A program made the position numbers and the translations under genes. This document shows, piece after piece, positions 1 to 9,253 of a DNA stretch of 48,757 nucleotides. Positions within the stretch are counted from its first letter, which is position 1. Every line of letters starts with the position of its first letter. Origin of the DNA: Bacteroidota bacterium (GTDB lineage Bacteria; Bacteroidota; Bacteroidia; Chitinophagales; Chitinophagaceae); the NCBI GenBank assembly GCA_947454025.1, contig CANGIZ010000007.1:1-48757 (forward strand). Reading direction: 5' to 3'. The notes beneath the pieces were generated by a model. It worked only from the letters and a program-made list of their open reading frames with translations. It ran no database searches and had not been told where the DNA came from.

Positions 1-779
1 CAGTCAGTTGAACTTTCGCTTTCTAATTCTTTACTTGTGAATGCATATCCATTATGAAATTCAATTACATCTTCTAAATAACCAACCCTCCAACCCTTTG
101 GAATCTCTCCAAGTTCAGAATCAATCATTTCACCGCCTGATGATTTGTAAGGTTCTCCGTTTTCATTTGGGAATTCAAAATCCACAAACCAACGCTTAAA
201 TAACAGCTGTGCTAAAGATTCCAACTCCTGATTGATTTTATTATTGAGCTCTATTTTATCGTCAAGGGAGGAAAGGATTTCTGAAATTGCGATTTGAGTT
301 GGAAGGTCGGGTGCTGTAAAACTATATTCACTAATTCTTGAAGGAGAAGTATGTTTTACTGTTGAACCAGTTGCAGAATTGATTATAAATTTTTGATAGT
401 CTCTTGATCTCAAAATCCAATAAATATAATCTTTACTAATATCATCTTTAATAAATTGAAGAAGTCCAATTCTTTGATTATGTAAATATCGAATTTTATT
501 ATGTTTTGGAATTTTAGCTGAATAACCAAGCGTATCTCCTTCTTTACTTAAGTCAGTCATTGTTACAATAATATCCCCTTCTTTTAATATATAAGAAATA
601 GGATAATCTCCATTATAATATTTTAATTTACCTTGTTTGAAACCACCACCAATATTAAAGTTCCCGGGAGTTAATAAAATATCTAATGTAGGGGTTTCTG
701 AAAAATATTCCCCTTTGAATGCATAACCATGTTTTACATTTATTATATCTCCTAACTTATATTCTTTCCATTCACTCAT
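1..779 (-). CDS. hsdS: Type I restriction specificity subunit HsdS (3' end outside window)
   Basis: This is the DNA-recognition subunit of a type I restriction-modification enzyme; it joins HsdM (and HsdR) and chooses the target sequence. The protein starts [12 protein letters not shown] and has a first target-recognition domain, then the typical helical spacer ([20 protein letters not shown], followed by [13 protein letters not shown]) near residues 155-205. The second domain opens with [10 protein letters not shown] and is cut by the window edge. Its ATG overlaps the hsdM stop as ATGA, so the two are translationally coupled. The start is fixed by that overlap. HsdR is not in the window and probably lies further left. 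Confidence 0.93.
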   Translation of the reverse strand, partial: MSEWKEYKLGDIINVKHGYAFKGEYFSETPTLDILLTPGNFNIGGGFKQGKLKYYNGDYPISYILKEGDIIVTMTDLSKEGDTLGYSAKIPKHNKIRYLHNQRIGLLQFIKDDISKDYIYWILRSRDYQKFIINSATGSTVKHTSPSRISEYSFTAPDLPTQIAISEILSSLDDKIELNNKINQELESLAQLLFKRWFVDFEFPNENGEPYKSSGGEMIDSELGEIPKGWRVGYLEDVIEFHNGYAFTSKELESESSTD

Positions 780-2284
780 AACTCAATCCCCACTTTTTTT
801 AGGTTCAGTTTAATACTTTCTTGAAGCTGGATGGATTCTTCAAAATGAGATTTTAATTTCTCTGAAATTTCAGCAACCTTATCTTCAAATGAAATACCAT
901 CATCCTCAATATCCTCTGTTCCAACATATCGTCCTGGAGTTAGAACAAAGTTGTTTTCTTCAACCTCTTTTAATGTTGCCGATTTGCAGAAACCTTGGAT
1001 GTCCTCATACTTTCCATCTTTCTTTCTCCAGTTATGATAGACCTCTGCAATCTTAGCAATATCTTCATCAGTGAACGCTTTATTCTTACGTGAAATCATT
1101 GCGCCTGTTTTGCGAGCGTCAATAAAGAGTATTTCATTATTTCTATTCCTTAATTTTCCATTAGTTCTATTGCGTGCCAAAAACCACAAACAAGCAGGGA
1201 TTTGAGTATTAAAAAATAGTTGAGTTGGAAGTGCAATCATACAATCTACAACTCCATCTAAAATCATGTTTTTTCTAATCTCATTTTCACCACCTGAATT
1301 GGATGTCATTGAGCCATTTGCAAGTACTATCCCTGCAACACCATTTGGGGTCAATTTATTAATAGCCATTTGTAACCAGGCATAGTTGGCATTACCAGCA
1401 GGAGGTACACCATACTTCCAAAGGTGACTTTCTCTTACAGCTTCTTGGTTATAATCCGAGATGTTGAATGGTGGATTTTCTAGTATGAAGTCAAATTGAA
1501 GGTCTTTGTGTTTGTCATTGTGTATAGTATCACCCAACTCAATCTTTGCATCGATTCCTCTAATTGCAAGGTTCATCTTTGCTAGTTTGTAAGTGGTTGG
1601 GTTAGACTCCTGACCGTATACAGCTATGTCATCTAATTTACCGCCGTGTGCTTCAAGGAATTTTTCAGATTGAACGAACATTCCCCCAGAACCACAACAT
1701 CCATCATAGATTCTACCATTATAAGGTTCGATCATTTCAACTAGTAATTTTACAATACTTTGAGGAGTATAGAACTGACCACCTCGTTTTCCCTCAGCAT
1801 CAGCAAACATCCCCAAGAAGTACTCGTAAACACGACCCAGAAGGTCTTTACTGTTCTTTCCTGGTTCATTGAATCCAATGTTCCCAATGAGGTCTAAAAG
1901 TTCTCCTAAACGTTGTTTATCGAGTGAAGGACGTGCATAGTCTTTTGGAAGAACTCCTTTAAGATTGGGGTTATCCTTTTCAATAGCATCCATAGCGTCG
2001 TCTATGTCCTTTCCGATGGTTGGAAGCTTTGCTCTTTCAAGTTGTAAGTATTTCCAACGAGCAGAAGGGGGAACATAAAATACACTCTCCGCCAAGTATT
2101 CATCTTTATCTTCTGCGTCAGACAATTTATCAGCTGATAACTTAGAATGTAGTTCCTCAAAACTATCTGAGATATATTTTAAGAATATCAGACCAAGTAC
2201 AATGTGTTTGTACTCAGCAGCATCCATGTTGTTGCGCAGTTTATCGGCTGTGGCCCATAGGGTCTTTTCTAAATCTTGGGTCAT
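776..2284 (-). CDS. hsdM: Type I restriction-modification methyltransferase subunit HsdM
   Basis: This is an N6-adenine methyltransferase, the modification subunit of a type I system, acting with HsdS to protect host DNA. The 502-residue length is normal. The helical N-terminal HsdM domain (about 1-140, with [14 protein letters not shown]) precedes the catalytic domain. That domain has the AdoMet motif DGCCGSGG at about 194-201, where a Gly replaces the usual Pro after the Asp, and the catalytic NPPF at about 270-273. A 27-bp gap separates it from an XRE regulator upstream, and it overlaps hsdS by 4 bp downstream, so the three probably form one operon. Confidence 0.95.
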   Translation of the reverse strand: MTQDLEKTLWATADKLRNNMDAAEYKHIVLGLIFLKYISDSFEELHSKLSADKLSDAEDKDEYLAESVFYVPPSARWKYLQLERAKLPTIGKDIDDAMDAIEKDNPNLKGVLPKDYARPSLDKQRLGELLDLIGNIGFNEPGKNSKDLLGRVYEYFLGMFADAEGKRGGQFYTPQSIVKLLVEMIEPYNGRIYDGCCGSGGMFVQSEKFLEAHGGKLDDIAVYGQESNPTTYKLAKMNLAIRGIDAKIELGDTIHNDKHKDLQFDFILENPPFNISDYNQEAVRESHLWKYGVPPAGNANYAWLQMAINKLTPNGVAGIVLANGSMTSNSGGENEIRKNMILDGVVDCMIALPTQLFFNTQIPACLWFLARNRTNGKLRNRNNEILFIDARKTGAMISRKNKAFTDEDIAKIAEVYHNWRKKDGKYEDIQGFCKSATLKEVEENNFVLTPGRYVGTEDIEDDGISFEDKVAEISEKLKSHFEESIQLQESIKLNLKKVGIEL

Positions 2285-2311
2285 AATTTAAATTTCTTTT
2301 CTGGAAAACAT

Positions 2312-2506
2312 TTACTCATTAATTAATTCTGATACTTTAACCTCTAATACTTTTGCAATATTCAATAAGGTATCAATACTCGGATTTGTCTGATTGTTAC
2401 ACCAATATGACACACTCACTTTACTCACACCTAGCCATTCGGCTAAGTCCTTCTGTTGAATGTGTTTTTCTTTTAAAACCTCATCTAATCTGAGTACTTT
2501 CTTCAT
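2312..2506 (-). CDS. XRE-family helix-turn-helix regulator of the hsd operon
   Basis: This 64-residue protein is almost only a Cro/CI-type helix-turn-helix: QQKDLAEWLGVSKVSVSYWC forms the two key helices at about 17-36, followed by NPSIDTLLNIAKVLEV typical of the fold's end. It sits directly upstream of and co-directional with hsdM. Short controller-type proteins in this position often time the expression of restriction-modification genes; that role is inferred from position only. It lacks any effector domain. Confidence 0.85.
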   Translation of the reverse strand: MKKVLRLDEVLKEKHIQQKDLAEWLGVSKVSVSYWCNNQTNPSIDTLLNIAKVLEVKVSELINE

Positions 2507-2634
2507 CTAATTTCTATATTATAGGATAGATGCTCAAGTTAAGCAATATTTGATTTCATTGATTACCTTTATTTATAATTTGTTTGACAATTAAGGACAA
2601 ATATTTGAATTAAAATCAATAAGAATAGATATTT

Positions 2635-2659
2635 TAAAGCTAATAATCAATTAGCTTTA
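2635..2659. promoter_or_regulatory. Perfect 10-bp inverted repeat before the DUF4268 gene
   Basis: TAAAGCTAAT and ATTAGCTTTA face each other across 5 bp, ending 22 bp before the ATG at 2682. It could be a repressor operator or a 5' leader hairpin. The neighbouring XRE regulator is a candidate binder (inference). Confidence 0.5.
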
Positions 2660-2681
2660 ATCTGTATATAAAGACAACCTT

Positions 2682-3614
2682 ATGAGTATAAATCTTTCAA
2701 GAATAACAAAGGTCAACCCAAGAGATATTTGGAAGCATGAGGCATTAGATTTTACTCAATGGTTAGCAAAAGAGGACAATATTTCAATTCTTTGCGAAGA
2801 ATTGGGTATTGAGATAGAAAACGTTAAACCAGAAGCTGCAGCAGGCCGCTACAATGTTGACATAATAGCTGATGAAATTGACTCAAGAAGAAAAGTCATA
2901 ATTGAAAATCAACTTGAACCAACCGATCATAAGCATTTAGGTCAAATTCTAACTTATGCATCTGCTTATGATGCTGCAATTATCATTTGGGTAGTTACCG
3001 ACTATACAGAAGAACATAAACAAGCTATTGATTGGTTTAATAGAAATATAGTACAAGGAATTAGTTTTTTCTTAATTCAAATTGAAGTTTATAAGATTGG
3101 TGATTCTGACCCAGCCCCTAAATTCAATATAATTTCAGAGCCAAATGATTGGGGTAAGACATTAAAGAAGTCTGAGAATGGTGACGCATTTAGTGATTTA
3201 AAACTTCAACAAAAAGAATTTTGGGAAGGGTTGAAAGAATATGCGTCACACGCAAATACAAGACTAAATTTTGGCAGAATAGCAAAACCACAGCATTGGT
3301 TTAATCTTTCATTTGGTACGTCTAAATGCCACATTGCTTTAACCCAAAACTCTCAGAAACAATATTTGGGTTGTGAGGTTTATATACGAAATGATAAACA
3401 ACTTTATCAAAACCTACTTAACAATAAAGAATCAATAGAAAAAGAATTAGGATATCAAGTAGAATGGATGGAGTTGCCAGATGCGACTGCATCTAGGGTT
3501 ATTGTAACTCACAAAGGTGATCCAAGAAACAAATCAAAATGGGAAGAGTATAATGTTTGGCTAATGAAGACTGCAGAAGAGTTTGCAAAAGTATTCATTA
3601 AGTATATTAAATAA
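2682..3614 (+). CDS. DUF4268 domain protein, probable PD-(D/E)XK-like nuclease fold
   Basis: This 310-residue soluble protein matches the DUF4268 family by recognition. The N-terminal half has a nuclease-like pattern: YNVDIIADE (acidic strand) followed by KVIIENQLEPTDHKHLGQI, resembling the D...ExQ/K arrangement of PD-(D/E)XK restriction-like folds, at about residues 60-90. The C-terminal half (about 170-310) contains the DUF4268 region with FWEGLKEYA and LGCEVYI. Such proteins are often found beside restriction systems, as here, divergent from the hsd operon. The nuclease activity is an inference from the fold pattern and position. Promoter-proximal DNA contains a perfect inverted repeat. 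Confidence 0.75.
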   Translation: MSINLSRITKVNPRDIWKHEALDFTQWLAKEDNISILCEELGIEIENVKPEAAAGRYNVDIIADEIDSRRKVIIENQLEPTDHKHLGQILTYASAYDAAIIIWVVTDYTEEHKQAIDWFNRNIVQGISFFLIQIEVYKIGDSDPAPKFNIISEPNDWGKTLKKSENGDAFSDLKLQQKEFWEGLKEYASHANTRLNFGRIAKPQHWFNLSFGTSKCHIALTQNSQKQYLGCEVYIRNDKQLYQNLLNNKESIEKELGYQVEWMELPDATASRVIVTHKGDPRNKSKWEEYNVWLMKTAEEFAKVFIKYIK

Positions 3615-3618
3615 TTAT

Positions 3619-3852
3619 TTAGCCAAGAGAGTAATTGGTTTTAACATGATGCTGTCTTAAAAAATAAACAGCCACAACAAGTCCAATCATTATAATATAA
3701 CTAAGTGGGTTTGCGAAGTTCAATGTCCATCCAAATAACTTTAACCTTTTGGAAATTACTATCCTTTTATCTGCTGTATTAAAATAGAAAATACCCAATT
3801 TCCAGTTCTTTGGATCGTCGTGCCATTTGTTCTTTAGTTCTTGACTGTACAT
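3619..3852 (-). CDS. DUF5808 small membrane protein
   Basis: This 77-residue protein has the DUF5808 pattern: a W-x-DDPKNWKLGIFYFN segment, then a basic stretch (RIVISKRLKLFGWTLNFANP) and one transmembrane helix (SYIIMIGLVVAVYFL). The family has no known biochemical role; it is usually a short membrane-anchored protein. Its ATG abuts the stop of the DUF1003 gene with no gap, so the two are co-transcribed and may act together at the membrane. Its stop codon lies only 4 bp from the end of the convergent DUF4268 gene. Confidence 0.75.
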   Translation of the reverse strand: MYSQELKNKWHDDPKNWKLGIFYFNTADKRIVISKRLKLFGWTLNFANPLSYIIMIGLVVAVYFLRQHHVKTNYSLG

Positions 3853-4260
3853 TTATATTCCCTTTTTATTTAGGATTTCGAGAATCTTATCCAATTTATC
3901 CATCTCAATTTTACTTAATTGTATCTGCAAAGCTTCAATCTCTTTCTTAGCATCTATATTGGTTTGATAGTCGTGTTGAGCTTGTTCACGGTCTCTTTGG
4001 TTCTGTCTATTTTGAGACATCATAATAATTGGTGCGGCATATGCAGCTTGCGTTGAAAATATTAAATTCAATAATATAAATGGATATACATCCCAATGTC
4101 TTACAAAACCAACCACATTCAATATCATCCACATTACAACTATAATACTCTGCCAAATAATGAAAGTCCATGAACCCATTCCGTTAGCAACTGAGTCAGC
4201 AAGTTTATCACCAAACTTCATTTTTTCTTTGTGCGTTTGATGCCATGTTTTCTTTTCCAT
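3853..4260 (-). CDS. DUF1003 integral membrane protein
   Basis: This 135-residue protein shows the DUF1003 signature: an amphipathic start (GDKLADSVANGMGSWTFI), two hydrophobic helices (about 31-51 and 60-78) with the conserved PFILLNLIFSTQAAYAAPII segment, then QNRQNQRDREQAQHDY and a C-terminal coiled coil. The molecular function is not known; members are inner-membrane proteins. It is the first gene of a two-gene unit with the DUF5808 protein. It looks like ordinary accessory chromosome content, not part of the restriction system. Confidence 0.85.
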   Translation of the reverse strand: MEKKTWHQTHKEKMKFGDKLADSVANGMGSWTFIIWQSIIVVMWMILNVVGFVRHWDVYPFILLNLIFSTQAAYAAPIIMMSQNRQNQRDREQAQHDYQTNIDAKKEIEALQIQLSKIEMDKLDKILEILNKKGI

Positions 4261-4607
4261 TTTAACGGTAGTTTAAGACAAATCTAAGGATTTTTGATTT
4301 AGTCTTTGTAGAATCACCTTCCAGAATTAAAAGGTAAATTTGACCTGTCTGGTGGTCTTATGATATGTCGATTATATGACTTAACTTATTCTCAAAGTGG
4401 AAAAGGTGGTCATATTACCCATTTTGAGGTAGTACCTGAGGAGGTAAAATTATTTTGAGGGTCTTTTTATCAAAAAAAAAATCACTAGTCCCCATTTCGA
4501 CCTTTTCCGAAAGTGTCTGAGGTTTGATATTAATGAGAAAGGAGATATATATATTAAGAACTGAAAAAAATAGGAAATCAACCAATTATATATTACTGGA
4601 GACTATC
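4261..4607. other. Non-coding stretch, no gene seen
   Basis: I see no convincing gene here. It holds a short palindrome AGGTAGTACCT (4427-4437) and a copy of TTTGATATTAATGAGAAAGG near 4524, repeated with two changes near 5033. These lie at the possible left margin of the integrative element. Confidence 0.4.
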
Positions 4608-4823
4608 CTATTTAGTTATTCTAACAGTTTTTATCTTTAATTCTCCTCTAATTTTCTTCCTTATTTGTTTTTCCATCATACTTTCTATTTCCTTATATTT
4701 TTTCTCAAAGGACAAAGAGTACCTCCATAATTTAATGGCTATTTTGGTATCACCATTATAGGCATACCTTTTTGCATCTTGTAAAATCATCTCCGTTAAA
4801 ACTGAAAATTTTGAATTAGTCAT
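4608..4823 (-). CDS. Small basic protein of unknown function
   Basis: I do not recognise this 71-residue protein. It is rich in Lys and Glu, predicted mostly helical (TEMILQDAKRYAYNGDTKIA, then KKYKEIESMMEKQIRKKI), and has no signal peptide or membrane segment. The phrase AKRYAYNGDTKIAIKLWRYS could be a helical hairpin of the TPR type, but one repeat is not enough to call it. It lies upstream of the replication-like gene of the integrative element, on the same strand. Coding is plausible but not certain. Confidence 0.45.
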   Translation of the reverse strand: MTNSKFSVLTEMILQDAKRYAYNGDTKIAIKLWRYSLSFEKKYKEIESMMEKQIRKKIRGELKIKTVRITK

Positions 4824-5041
4824 TAACTTGGTTTTAGGTTAAAATTGGGTAATTTTTGCCAACTAATAATCAGTACAAATACTAAATTTTAACACCATTC
4901 AGTTAAACAACGAAACCTCATAATCCATATCTATTATTGGAGAACTCATTTTATTCGGTGGTGAGAAGTTCCCTGACTCCAAGACTGTTATGTCTTACTT
5001 GGTTCCCTAACTTATTCCAAAACAGGATAAAGTTTGATATT

Positions 5042-5130
5042 AATGGGAAGGGGGCCGGCGGCGAGGGGGATGGGTTTGAAGTCGTGAGACTTCGTCTATC
5101 CCGTTCGTTTCACTCACGTCTTCGTTGAGG
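5042..5130. repeat. G+C-rich hairpin segment beside the replication-like gene
   Basis: A stretch far richer in G and C than its surroundings (GGGGGCCGGCGGCGAGGGGG) is followed by a hairpin GAAGTC-GTGA-GACTTC (5078-5093). It overlaps the 3' end of the replication-like gene. A 63-codon open frame crosses it but looks like chance. It could be a nick or processing site or a transcription stop; this is inference. Confidence 0.4.
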
Positions 5131-6121
5131 GGTTATTTATTTCTAGATCTTTTTTAGCATCTTTATATTCTTTATAAAGTTTATGTATGTTTTCAATTTC
5201 TTGTTTAGTGGTAGCAAACATCCTAATATTTTCAATCCAATTTCTTTTAAATTGATTAAGCAGCTCTTTTCCCTGCGAACATGAATCTATAATTTTTTGT
5301 TCCAGTATTTCTATTTCATTCATTTCAATAATTTTTTCTGTACTAGTAAACTGAGCTAATACTGGTAATGTTTCTTTTGTAATATATACTGTAGTAATTG
5401 TGTTCCTACAGGAAGTACCCTCTTGTGATTTAGGAAGTACCCCTATGGTCGTTTGGGAAGTACCCTCTTGTGATTTAGGAAGTACCTCCCTAGTTGTGTA
5501 GGAAGTACTTAATTCAATTTTTCGGTATTCTGTAGCATTACCATTTTTGATTTCTTCAGTTGTTATATAATTCATCTCAACTAATTTTTTAATTTGCTTT
5601 GATATTCCACTACCACCAATACCTATCAGTTCTCCTAGTTCATTATTTGATTTATAACAACCTTCTGGTAATTTTGATAAAGCAATAATTTCTGATAAAA
5701 GTAATTTCTGTGTTGTTGATAATCTAATGTCAAATAATACACTGTAAGGGATATTAATTAAAATATTTTCATCAATTTTATCAATAGGGCTAATTTGCTT
5801 TATTAATTTAATGTATCTATACCCATTTTTATATTCTGTTTTAATAAATCCTAATTTCTTTAAACTACTTATTTGTCTTGAAGCACCATCAGAATTAATT
5901 CCAAGTAGTTTACCAAATCGTTTATTACTAGCATAACAACCTTTAGGCGTTTTATTAAGATTTATAATCTCTGACATCAAAATTATCTTGGTAGGATCTA
6001 ATCTTTTATCAAATAAAATTATAGGTGGTACATGTAGATACTGTTCTTTATTATTACACATAAAATAAAAGACCCCAAATTTCTGCCTGTGGATGAGACA
6101 TACTCTTAGGGGTACTTTCAA
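5114..6121 (-). CDS. Replication-initiator-like protein with two tandem HTH domains
   Basis: This is probably the origin-binding initiator of the integrative element. The protein has two related winged-helix units: about residues 40-105 (LDPTKIILMSEIINLNKTPK ... CYASNKRFGKLLGINSDGAS) and about 115-195 (LSTTQKLLLSEIIALSKLPE ... CYKSNNELGELIGIGGSGIS). This resembles phage replisome-organiser and plasmid Rep proteins. Residues about 205-237 repeat VLPKSQEGTS, encoded by a five-copy iteron array, and the C-terminus is helical. ATG at 6121 is used here, but Met22 (MCNNKEQY) is an alternative start with better family resemblance. The layout of an initiator gene containing its own iterons recalls lambda O. 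Confidence 0.7.
   Translation of the reverse strand: MKVPLRVCLIHRQKFGVFYFMCNNKEQYLHVPPIILFDKRLDPTKIILMSEIINLNKTPKGCYASNKRFGKLLGINSDGASRQISSLKKLGFIKTEYKNGYRYIKLIKQISPIDKIDENILINIPYSVLFDIRLSTTQKLLLSEIIALSKLPEGCYKSNNELGELIGIGGSGISKQIKKLVEMNYITTEEIKNGNATEYRKIELSTSYTTREVLPKSQEGTSQTTIGVLPKSQEGTSCRNTITTVYITKETLPVLAQFTSTEKIIEMNEIEILEQKIIDSCSQGKELLNQFKRNWIENIRMFATTKQEIENIHKLYKEYKDAKKDLEINNPSTKT
5411..5508. repeat. Five iterons (GGAAGTAC every 22-23 bp), candidate replication origin
   Basis: GGAAGTAC starts at 5411, 5433, 5456, 5478 and 5501, so the spacing is 22, 23, 22, 23 bp. Units one and three are identical over 22 bp. The spacing is not a multiple of three, so the motif changes reading frame from copy to copy inside the coding sequence. 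That points to selection on DNA, not on protein. Two helical turns per unit is typical of Rep-bound iterons. A+T-rich DNA lies on both sides. Confidence 0.75.
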
Positions 6122-6419
6122 TAATATTTTTATGTGTTTAATAGATTATTAACCATCCACGTTAATTATCCCACATGTGTAATATAAATATCAAATGATA
6201 ATAAGTAAAGTCTAAAGTGTTCCGAATTTTCTAAATTTTTCTGCAGAATTTTTTTAGGGTTTTTTGACTTTAGCGTCAACTGTTGGATTTTTTATTGAAA
6301 AAAATTGAAATACATCTCTAAGGCCTTATATTGGAGTTGAGAAATAGTCCCTATTTAACGTTGGATGTAGGTAAGGGGGCAGGGAGGGCCCTATCTATAA
6401 TAATTTTTAAAGTTGTTAG

Positions 6420-6438
6420 ATTCAATACAGTATTGAAT
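6420..6438. promoter_or_regulatory. Perfect 9-bp palindrome, likely operator
   Basis: ATTCAATAC-A-GTATTGAAT lies in the 425-bp gap between the leftward replication-like gene and the rightward coiled-coil gene. A second inverted repeat, TTGTTAA-N7-TTAACAA (6469-6489), follows. Both sit upstream of the promoter at 6519 and could control divergent transcription. The rest of the gap (6122-6547) is A+T-rich without a visible gene. Confidence 0.5.
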
Positions 6439-6518
6439 TACAGTCATTTTTTGAGTAAGTACAACTGGTTGTTAAAAGTGTCTTAACAATTATTTAACAA
6501 AATAAATACGCAAAATTA

Positions 6519-6550
6519 TTTGTTTATAATTTTATCTATTACTAAATTTG
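6519..6550 (+). promoter_or_regulatory. Bacteroidota-type promoter of the element's rightward operon
   Basis: TTTG (6519-6522), a 20-bp spacer and TAAATTTG (6543-6550) match the Bacteroidota consensus TTTG-N19/20-TAnnTTTG. Transcription would begin near 6555. This excludes the in-frame TTG at 6548 as start and supports ATG at 6569. Confidence 0.6.
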
Positions 6551-6568
6551 TGTCTTCAAATTAAAACT

Positions 6569-7516
6569 ATGGGATACAGAGACATCAAAATTTCATCTAA
6601 AACTAACATAAAGGAAAACCTTAGTCCTGTGTTTTCTGAATTCATTGGTGAAATAGATGGAGAAGGTAAAATTGATAAATTCATTGATGACACAATGAAA
6701 AACTGTGAATTGCCAAGTAATATTAAATCTGATCCATTTGAGAAAAAGTTCAATGAAGACCTAATCAAATTGTTGAATACTTTTAAAAGTAACTACTCTA
6801 ACAATAAAAGATGGCTAACATTGATGGGGTTGATAGAAAGAAAGATTTTACAGCTAAGATGTTATAAAAACCCAACCTTAGCTTTTTCGATTCAGGATCA
6901 AAAGTCGGGAGATAATATTTTTAGTTATATAGTAATACGTGCATTTTTCGTTGATTTATACTCAGGTAAAAAAGAAATAAGAAGATATTTCAATAAAATG
7001 GAAGACTATCCAAACTTCAATAGTTTGGAAGAACTTAAAAGTGATGCTAATTTCATAAATGAAGCTCTTGTTGAAATTAAAAGTGTTATGGCTGAGCTTA
7101 TTAATAAAGATATTTCAATAGTAGAACTCGAGGCTGAGTTAATTAAACTGGAAAAATCTTCGCGCGCGGCAAACATTTCTAGTCCTACAAAAGAGGCTGA
7201 GAAAAAAAAAGAAAAAGCAACTATAACTGAAATGTATGACAAGTCTATTGATGAAATAGATGAAATGATGTTAAGCATGAAACTAGAGGAAGAAGAAGAA
7301 ATGATTGGATTTGAGAAAAGAAGAAAAAAAAGAGATAGTTTGAAAAAATTGGCAGTCGAGTATAGAAACGAAATTTTACGTCATGAAAATGAATTATTGT
7401 CAATAGAAAAAAACACTGAAGACAAAAACTGGAAAGAAATTCTAAAAACCAAAGAGATAGCGTTTCACACAGATCAAATCAATCATTTAAAATTCAAAAA
7501 CAACTTAGACTTTTAA
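6569..7516 (+). CDS. Coiled-coil protein of unknown function, first gene of the rightward operon
   Basis: I do not recognise a family. The protein (about 315 residues from ATG 6569) has a mixed N-terminal half with aromatic patches (NKRWLTLMGLIERKILQLRC; IVIRAFFVDLYSGKKEIRRY). The C-terminal half, from about residue 150, is strongly charged: KEAEKKKEKATITEMYDKSI, then LEEEEE and KRRKKRDSLKKLAVEYRNE. This suggests a long helical or coiled-coil region. No signal peptide or membrane helix is seen. The promoter at 6519 lies just upstream. Position between the replication-like gene and the methyltransferases suggests a role in element maintenance or DNA handling, but that is a guess. Confidence 0.65.
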   Translation: MGYRDIKISSKTNIKENLSPVFSEFIGEIDGEGKIDKFIDDTMKNCELPSNIKSDPFEKKFNEDLIKLLNTFKSNYSNNKRWLTLMGLIERKILQLRCYKNPTLAFSIQDQKSGDNIFSYIVIRAFFVDLYSGKKEIRRYFNKMEDYPNFNSLEELKSDANFINEALVEIKSVMAELINKDISIVELEAELIKLEKSSRAANISSPTKEAEKKKEKATITEMYDKSIDEIDEMMLSMKLEEEEEMIGFEKRRKKRDSLKKLAVEYRNEILRHENELLSIEKNTEDKNWKEILKTKEIAFHTDQINHLKFKNNLDF

Positions 7517-7619
7517 AGAGATCCAAGCTCATAAATTAACGGGTGAAAAACTCGTTTTTTTATAACATTTGAATTATCAATATATAATTTTATAATCTTA
7601 ACTATTAAACATTCAAAAA

Positions 7620-9227
7620 ATGAAAACAGCAATTGTAAAAATTAGCCACTTAGTGGAAGTTCCAGAGTTGAAACAGTATTACACACCTCAATCTGTGGAG
7701 GAATTAGCAACATCTATTGATGTTGATGGATTAAAAATGCCAATCATCGTTACTGAAAAGTACGAGATCATAGATGGCTACCGAAGAGTGGAAGCCATGC
7801 TTCTACTTGGGAAGGAATACATCGATGTCTGGATTGATGATGTTGAACCTATCATTTTCGAACGCATCATTCGAAACATGTATCGAACCAAAACGACTGA
7901 CGACTATGTAAAAGAGTTAAAGACGGTATTTGTTAAGTACCCAAAGAGAATGGGGAAAAAAAGTGAGGATGGGGAGGTGTATAATAGAAATGAGAAGATC
8001 TCAAAAGCATTGAATAAGAAATATTCTGGCAAGGATACTATTACGAAACTTGAAGAAATTACCAAAAAGGATATCGAAGGGAACTTACTTACAAAAGGGA
8101 TTATTGAAAAAAATTGGAAGGTTGAAACTTGTCATGAATTCTTGAAAGAATGGCTTGATATAGATTTGTCAAATAAGTATGGATATACAGAAAAATTAAA
8201 GAGTGGTGAAATCAATATTAAAGATGCAAATAATCTTGTCAAGACAAGATATTATTTAGATAACGAATACCAAGACACATTTGTAATACCAGAGAAAGCT
8301 ACAAATTATAATATTGACTGTGTTGAATTGGGAAAAATAGAAAAACACATTAATACTGTTGATCTTTTATTTACCTCTCCTCCTTATTTTATTCTACGTA
8401 ATTATTTGAATGAAGGCGAGAACCAAGTTGGTCATGAAGAAACCAAAGAAGAATATTGTACAAGAATTGCAAAATTAATTAAGGCAGCCGTTCCAACACT
8501 AAAAGAAACAGCGAATGTGATAATTAATATTGGTGAAACCTATGATAATGGAGTTGGATATGGTATTCCGCAACTTTTAAAAAGTTCAATTGAGAAAGAA
8601 ACTGGTTTGATATATAAAGACCAGCTTTTATGGTCAAAACCTAATCCAAAGCCCCAGAACGAAACAATTAAAAGACCAATTAATAATGTAGAGTATTTGT
8701 TATGGTTTGTTGTTAATCCAAAAAAGGCTAAGTATAACATGTTAAGCTATACAATTGGTGATAGAGTTACTAAGATATCATATGGAGCCAAAGACGTAGA
8801 TAAAGATGGAAAAATTTGGGATAAGAATATCTCATTAACTAAACCCTATCAAAAAATCTATTCGCATATTAAAGAACAAGATATTGCTAAAATCATTGAA
8901 GCAAAGACAGGAAAGAACATGGATGTTTATTCAATATGTAAGGAAGGTCATCCAGCAATTATGTGTAGCGTATTACCTGTAGTTCCGATACTAATGTGTA
9001 CTAACGAAAATGATATTGTACTAGATATTTTTAGTGGATCAAATGTAGTTGGAAGAATGAGCCTCCTGCTAAATCGTAAAATCCTGACTACAGAATTGAG
9101 TAAACAGTATTACAATATTGGCTGCAAGATGCTTAAAAACTCAATTAACGATTTCAATAAAGAAGAATTAGACATTATTAATCAAATCGCATACGGAGAG
9201 GAAAATTTAGTATCAATCGCCGCATAA
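7620..9227 (+). CDS. ParB-like domain fused to a DNA methyltransferase
   Basis: This 535-residue protein is a fusion. Residues about 1-90 are a ParB/Srx-like domain (QSVEELATSIDVDGLKMPII, IIDGYRRVEAMLLLG), then a helical linker. The methyltransferase has the catalytic TSPPYF at about 252-257 and the AdoMet motif DIFSGSNVVGR at about 468-478, so the catalytic motif precedes the AdoMet motif (beta-class order). It likely methylates adenine N6 or cytosine N4 in DNA. No partner restriction gene is next to it, which suits an orphan phage-type methylase that protects or marks element DNA. A second methyltransferase follows after 26 bp. Confidence 0.85.
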   Translation: MKTAIVKISHLVEVPELKQYYTPQSVEELATSIDVDGLKMPIIVTEKYEIIDGYRRVEAMLLLGKEYIDVWIDDVEPIIFERIIRNMYRTKTTDDYVKELKTVFVKYPKRMGKKSEDGEVYNRNEKISKALNKKYSGKDTITKLEEITKKDIEGNLLTKGIIEKNWKVETCHEFLKEWLDIDLSNKYGYTEKLKSGEINIKDANNLVKTRYYLDNEYQDTFVIPEKATNYNIDCVELGKIEKHINTVDLLFTSPPYFILRNYLNEGENQVGHEETKEEYCTRIAKLIKAAVPTLKETANVIINIGETYDNGVGYGIPQLLKSSIEKETGLIYKDQLLWSKPNPKPQNETIKRPINNVEYLLWFVVNPKKAKYNMLSYTIGDRVTKISYGAKDVDKDGKIWDKNISLTKPYQKIYSHIKEQDIAKIIEAKTGKNMDVYSICKEGHPAIMCSVLPVVPILMCTNENDIVLDIFSGSNVVGRMSLLLNRKILTTELSKQYYNIGCKMLKNSINDFNKEELDIINQIAYGEENLVSIAA

Positions 9228-9253
9228 CTAAGTCACCATTTAAATTAAAAAAT

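Noticed and set aside
4937-5128. 63-codon rightward open frame through the G+C-rich segment
   Set aside because: The composition is dominated by a G-run and hairpin, the protein has no recognisable pattern, and it overlaps the end of the replication-like gene on the other strand.
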